A stretch of 64,000 nt of DNA, taken from the NCBI RefSeq assembly GCF_000760695.4, contig NZ_JHEG04000001.1:5586204-5650203 (forward strand). The letters run 5' to 3'. The stretch's first letter is position 1. Each line of letters begins with the position of its first letter. The stretch is from Tolypothrix bouteillei VB521301 (lineage in GTDB: Bacteria; Cyanobacteriota; Cyanobacteriia; Cyanobacteriales; Nostocaceae). This document shows positions 63,301-64,000 of this stretch, piece by piece. The notes under the pieces were generated by a model. It was not told the DNA's origin. It saw only the letters and a list, made by a program, of their open reading frames with translations, and searched no databases. The position numbers and the translations under genes are program-made.

Positions 63301-63714
63301 ACAAGGAATACCTAGAGTTTCAAAATTGACTTTAACTAGGTTGGTGAGGATAATGGAAAACAATGCTGGTGCTGCTGCCCAGCTAAAGTAGTAAGCTAAA
63401 GCTGCGTAAAGACCCAAGCAGGGAAACTTATTGAGCAGCCTAGCTGTGTAATTTGGTGTTCCTCCAGCAACATCTGACCACTGTCTACCTAAACTTTGTA
63501 TCTGCAAGTTCAGTAAGAAAGAGACGATTGTGCCAAAAACCCAAATTAAGATGGCTTTAGCTCCCAGTGCTGCATGAATGACTGGTGCTGTACCAATCCA
63601 TCCAACGTGTCCCGTTAACCCAAAGCCACAGGCTTCAAGATAACTCAAAGTGCGGGGTAGGCTCATTACCAAGCGATGATTTCTATTTCCCTTCACATAA
63701 TCATGACTAACCAT
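60319..63714 (-). CDS. APC-type permease fused to PAS-GGDEF-EAL (c-di-GMP enzyme)
   Basis: 1131 aa. Residues about 15-430 form a 12-helix amino-acid/polyamine (APC) transporter-like region (SYLEACGFGLTGHVGWIG, VAGGTPNYTARLLNKFP). Two more helices (about 470-525) are followed by a PAS domain (about 535-650, TVLVVDENGTILQINAA), a coiled coil, GGDEF (about 690-860, RFGGDEFTILIEE) and EAL (about 870-1120, IGFEALIRWHH, LHMDDFGTGYSSLSYL). Both catalytic motifs are intact. The position of the inhibitory RxxD site reads QAGD, so product inhibition may be absent. Inference: a nutrient-sensing c-di-GMP switch. Confidence 0.9.
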   Translation of the reverse strand: MVSHDYVKGNRNHRLVMSLPRTLSYLEACGFGLTGHVGWIGTAPVIHAALGAKAILIWVFGTIVSFLLNLQIQSLGRQWSDVAGGTPNYTARLLNKFPCLGLYAALAYYFSWAAAPALFSIILTNLVKVNFETLGIPCPETLLKIGFTVISFVVAFSGTRTLAVLHLFFAIPAILLLLLFSIQGVVWSTFSSTGPKLLLANISSLSVGEWAKWFFLASYSIYACETTSSFVADSREPNKTLNFLTIAAWLIVPVFLGGSWVLMCSSVNPEIGDDAFLNLVEASKPFWGQQASFLVTLLITFSCLLLCATAVSNSPRILYQLALDGQLSPIFTVVSPHGVLSPALLVTFLLSLICLYFGNVSQLVTVAATCYLLSIMGLHLGLWLSRGKPQVLWPWLSLGFFFIEALVLVVGGLAWNWQYFLIGLLLPIVLIVGDARLRHLKFELTYPKWWTKHYSTQSSHNNQDFIVLQVIVLVSLICVTVTSSWFVCTLAEKVSRNCFNSLLAIVLVTLSFLGVGIAGWTTLPQITAIDEARQQAKNLFITTLNTVPDTVLVVDENGTILQINAAAEELFQMSAEQLLGQNLNQLLIYYEGKPEQWPARSEQTLKTKQGSRIVESTVSQPSNRQRRQYVAILRDISERKLAETELIQYRCHLEQLVAERTVELMRLNQQLQQDIMERQRTQEQLLHNSLHDGLTGLPNQAFFMERVQLALERSKQQQDYLFAVLFLDLDRFKVINDSLGHLLGNQLLIAISHRLKSVLQAGDMVARFGGDEFTILIEEIEDINSALRVAETIQQVLALPFQLNENRVFTNASIGIAMSTTDYEQAAHILRDADVAMYCAKALGKARYEVFHPKMHEGASLLLQLETSLRHALLKQEEFRLYYQPIVSLLTDKIIGFEALIRWHHPERGLISPDDFIPLAEETGMIVNIGQWVLYEACHQMQRWQQQFPSLQPLTISVNFSGKQIAQPHIFKQIKDILQQTGLEPSSLKLEITESLLMDNFELANTLLSQLAALNVELHMDDFGTGYSSLSYLHRLPIQTLKIDRSFVTNIGNRGENLEIVRTIVALAHNLNMSVTAEGIETLEQLTHLKALQCDRGQGYFFSPPMESASVELLLRSHLARGNFTHRVLKK

Positions 63715-64000
63715 TTTTTATTAGCTAGAATTATTGAGTTATTAATGGAATTACTTTACAGATAAATGTATCTGTATTTGAGTAAAATCTACCCTTTTCT
63801 CAGCTGTTAATTAGACAGGTATAAAATATCCGGCCATTTTGCAATATATTCTATAAGCATTTTTTAGTTTGTGTCCTATTAGGTTTCCTTGGGCGATCGC
63901 TGTTTGCCAATCCACACGTCAACGAAGCATAAAATCTCTACTTAGTTTCCAGTCTTCAGGTTCTAATTCTTATTTATAATAGGTATTGGGGTCTTCCACA
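63715..64000. other. Right-edge noncoding stretch
   Basis: 286 bp, presumably the promoter region of the permease-GGDEF-EAL gene on the minus strand, with one near-HIP1 site (GGCGATCGCT, 63893-63902). No further gene can be seen before the window ends. Confidence 0.4.

Overview
The window looks like chromosome from a filamentous, probably heterocyst-forming (Nostocales-type) cyanobacterium. The palindrome GCGATCGC (HIP1) recurs through most of it. The PII/NtcA partner PipX is present. Intergenic spaces carry short tandem heptamers (CAGCCAT/TAGCCAT, GCTAATT) of the kind known from Nostoc and Anabaena, and there are several Ser/Thr kinases with WD40 propellers. The genus is inference. No rRNA, tRNA or CRISPR array was recognised.

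Layout. 0-14 kb: a KtrB/KtrA-type potassium uptake pair (KtrB cut by the left edge), a TPR protein, queA, a YraN-type nuclease-fold protein, a lumenal-type pentapeptide protein, a glycosyltransferase, rtcB and a Ski2-like RNA helicase. 13-18 kb: a 174-bp heptamer array, then proC, sepF, pipY and pipX on the minus strand (nitrogen signalling beside cell division), then a chorismate-using enzyme. 18-26 kb: a dTDP-rhamnose and glycosyltransferase locus (rfbC, rfbD, rfbA, two glycosyltransferases), interrupted by two minus-strand proteins built from a 39-residue repeat with PPC and CAP domains. 26-30 kb: a DeoR regulator divergent from a HAD phosphatase, a decayed Rpn-type transposase and an L,D-transpeptidase.

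30-36 kb is the accessory region. A short photolyase-like FAD domain (30.6-31.4 kb) and a separate photolyase-like alpha/beta domain (35.9-36.3 kb) lie on either side of an AT-rich, HIP1-free island. The island holds a frameshifted EAD1 conflict-type gene, a D12-class adenine methyltransferase and its overlapping PD-(D/E)XK endonuclease. The C-terminal domain of the endonuclease reappears at the end of the EAD1 gene. This is the best candidate for an undescribed arrangement.

36-42 kb: a PadR regulator divergent from an RND efflux pair. 42-43.5 kb: small and broken genes, including an unlisted 59-residue membrane peptide. 43.8-51.8 kb: lepA, a histidine kinase, an Nfu scaffold, a GH57 amylase and an FMN reductase. 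51.9-60.2 kb: three Ser/Thr kinases, two of them with WD40 propellers, a kinase-less membrane WD40 protein and a PPC-like exported protein. 60.3-63.7 kb: a 1131-residue APC permease-PAS-GGDEF-EAL fusion.
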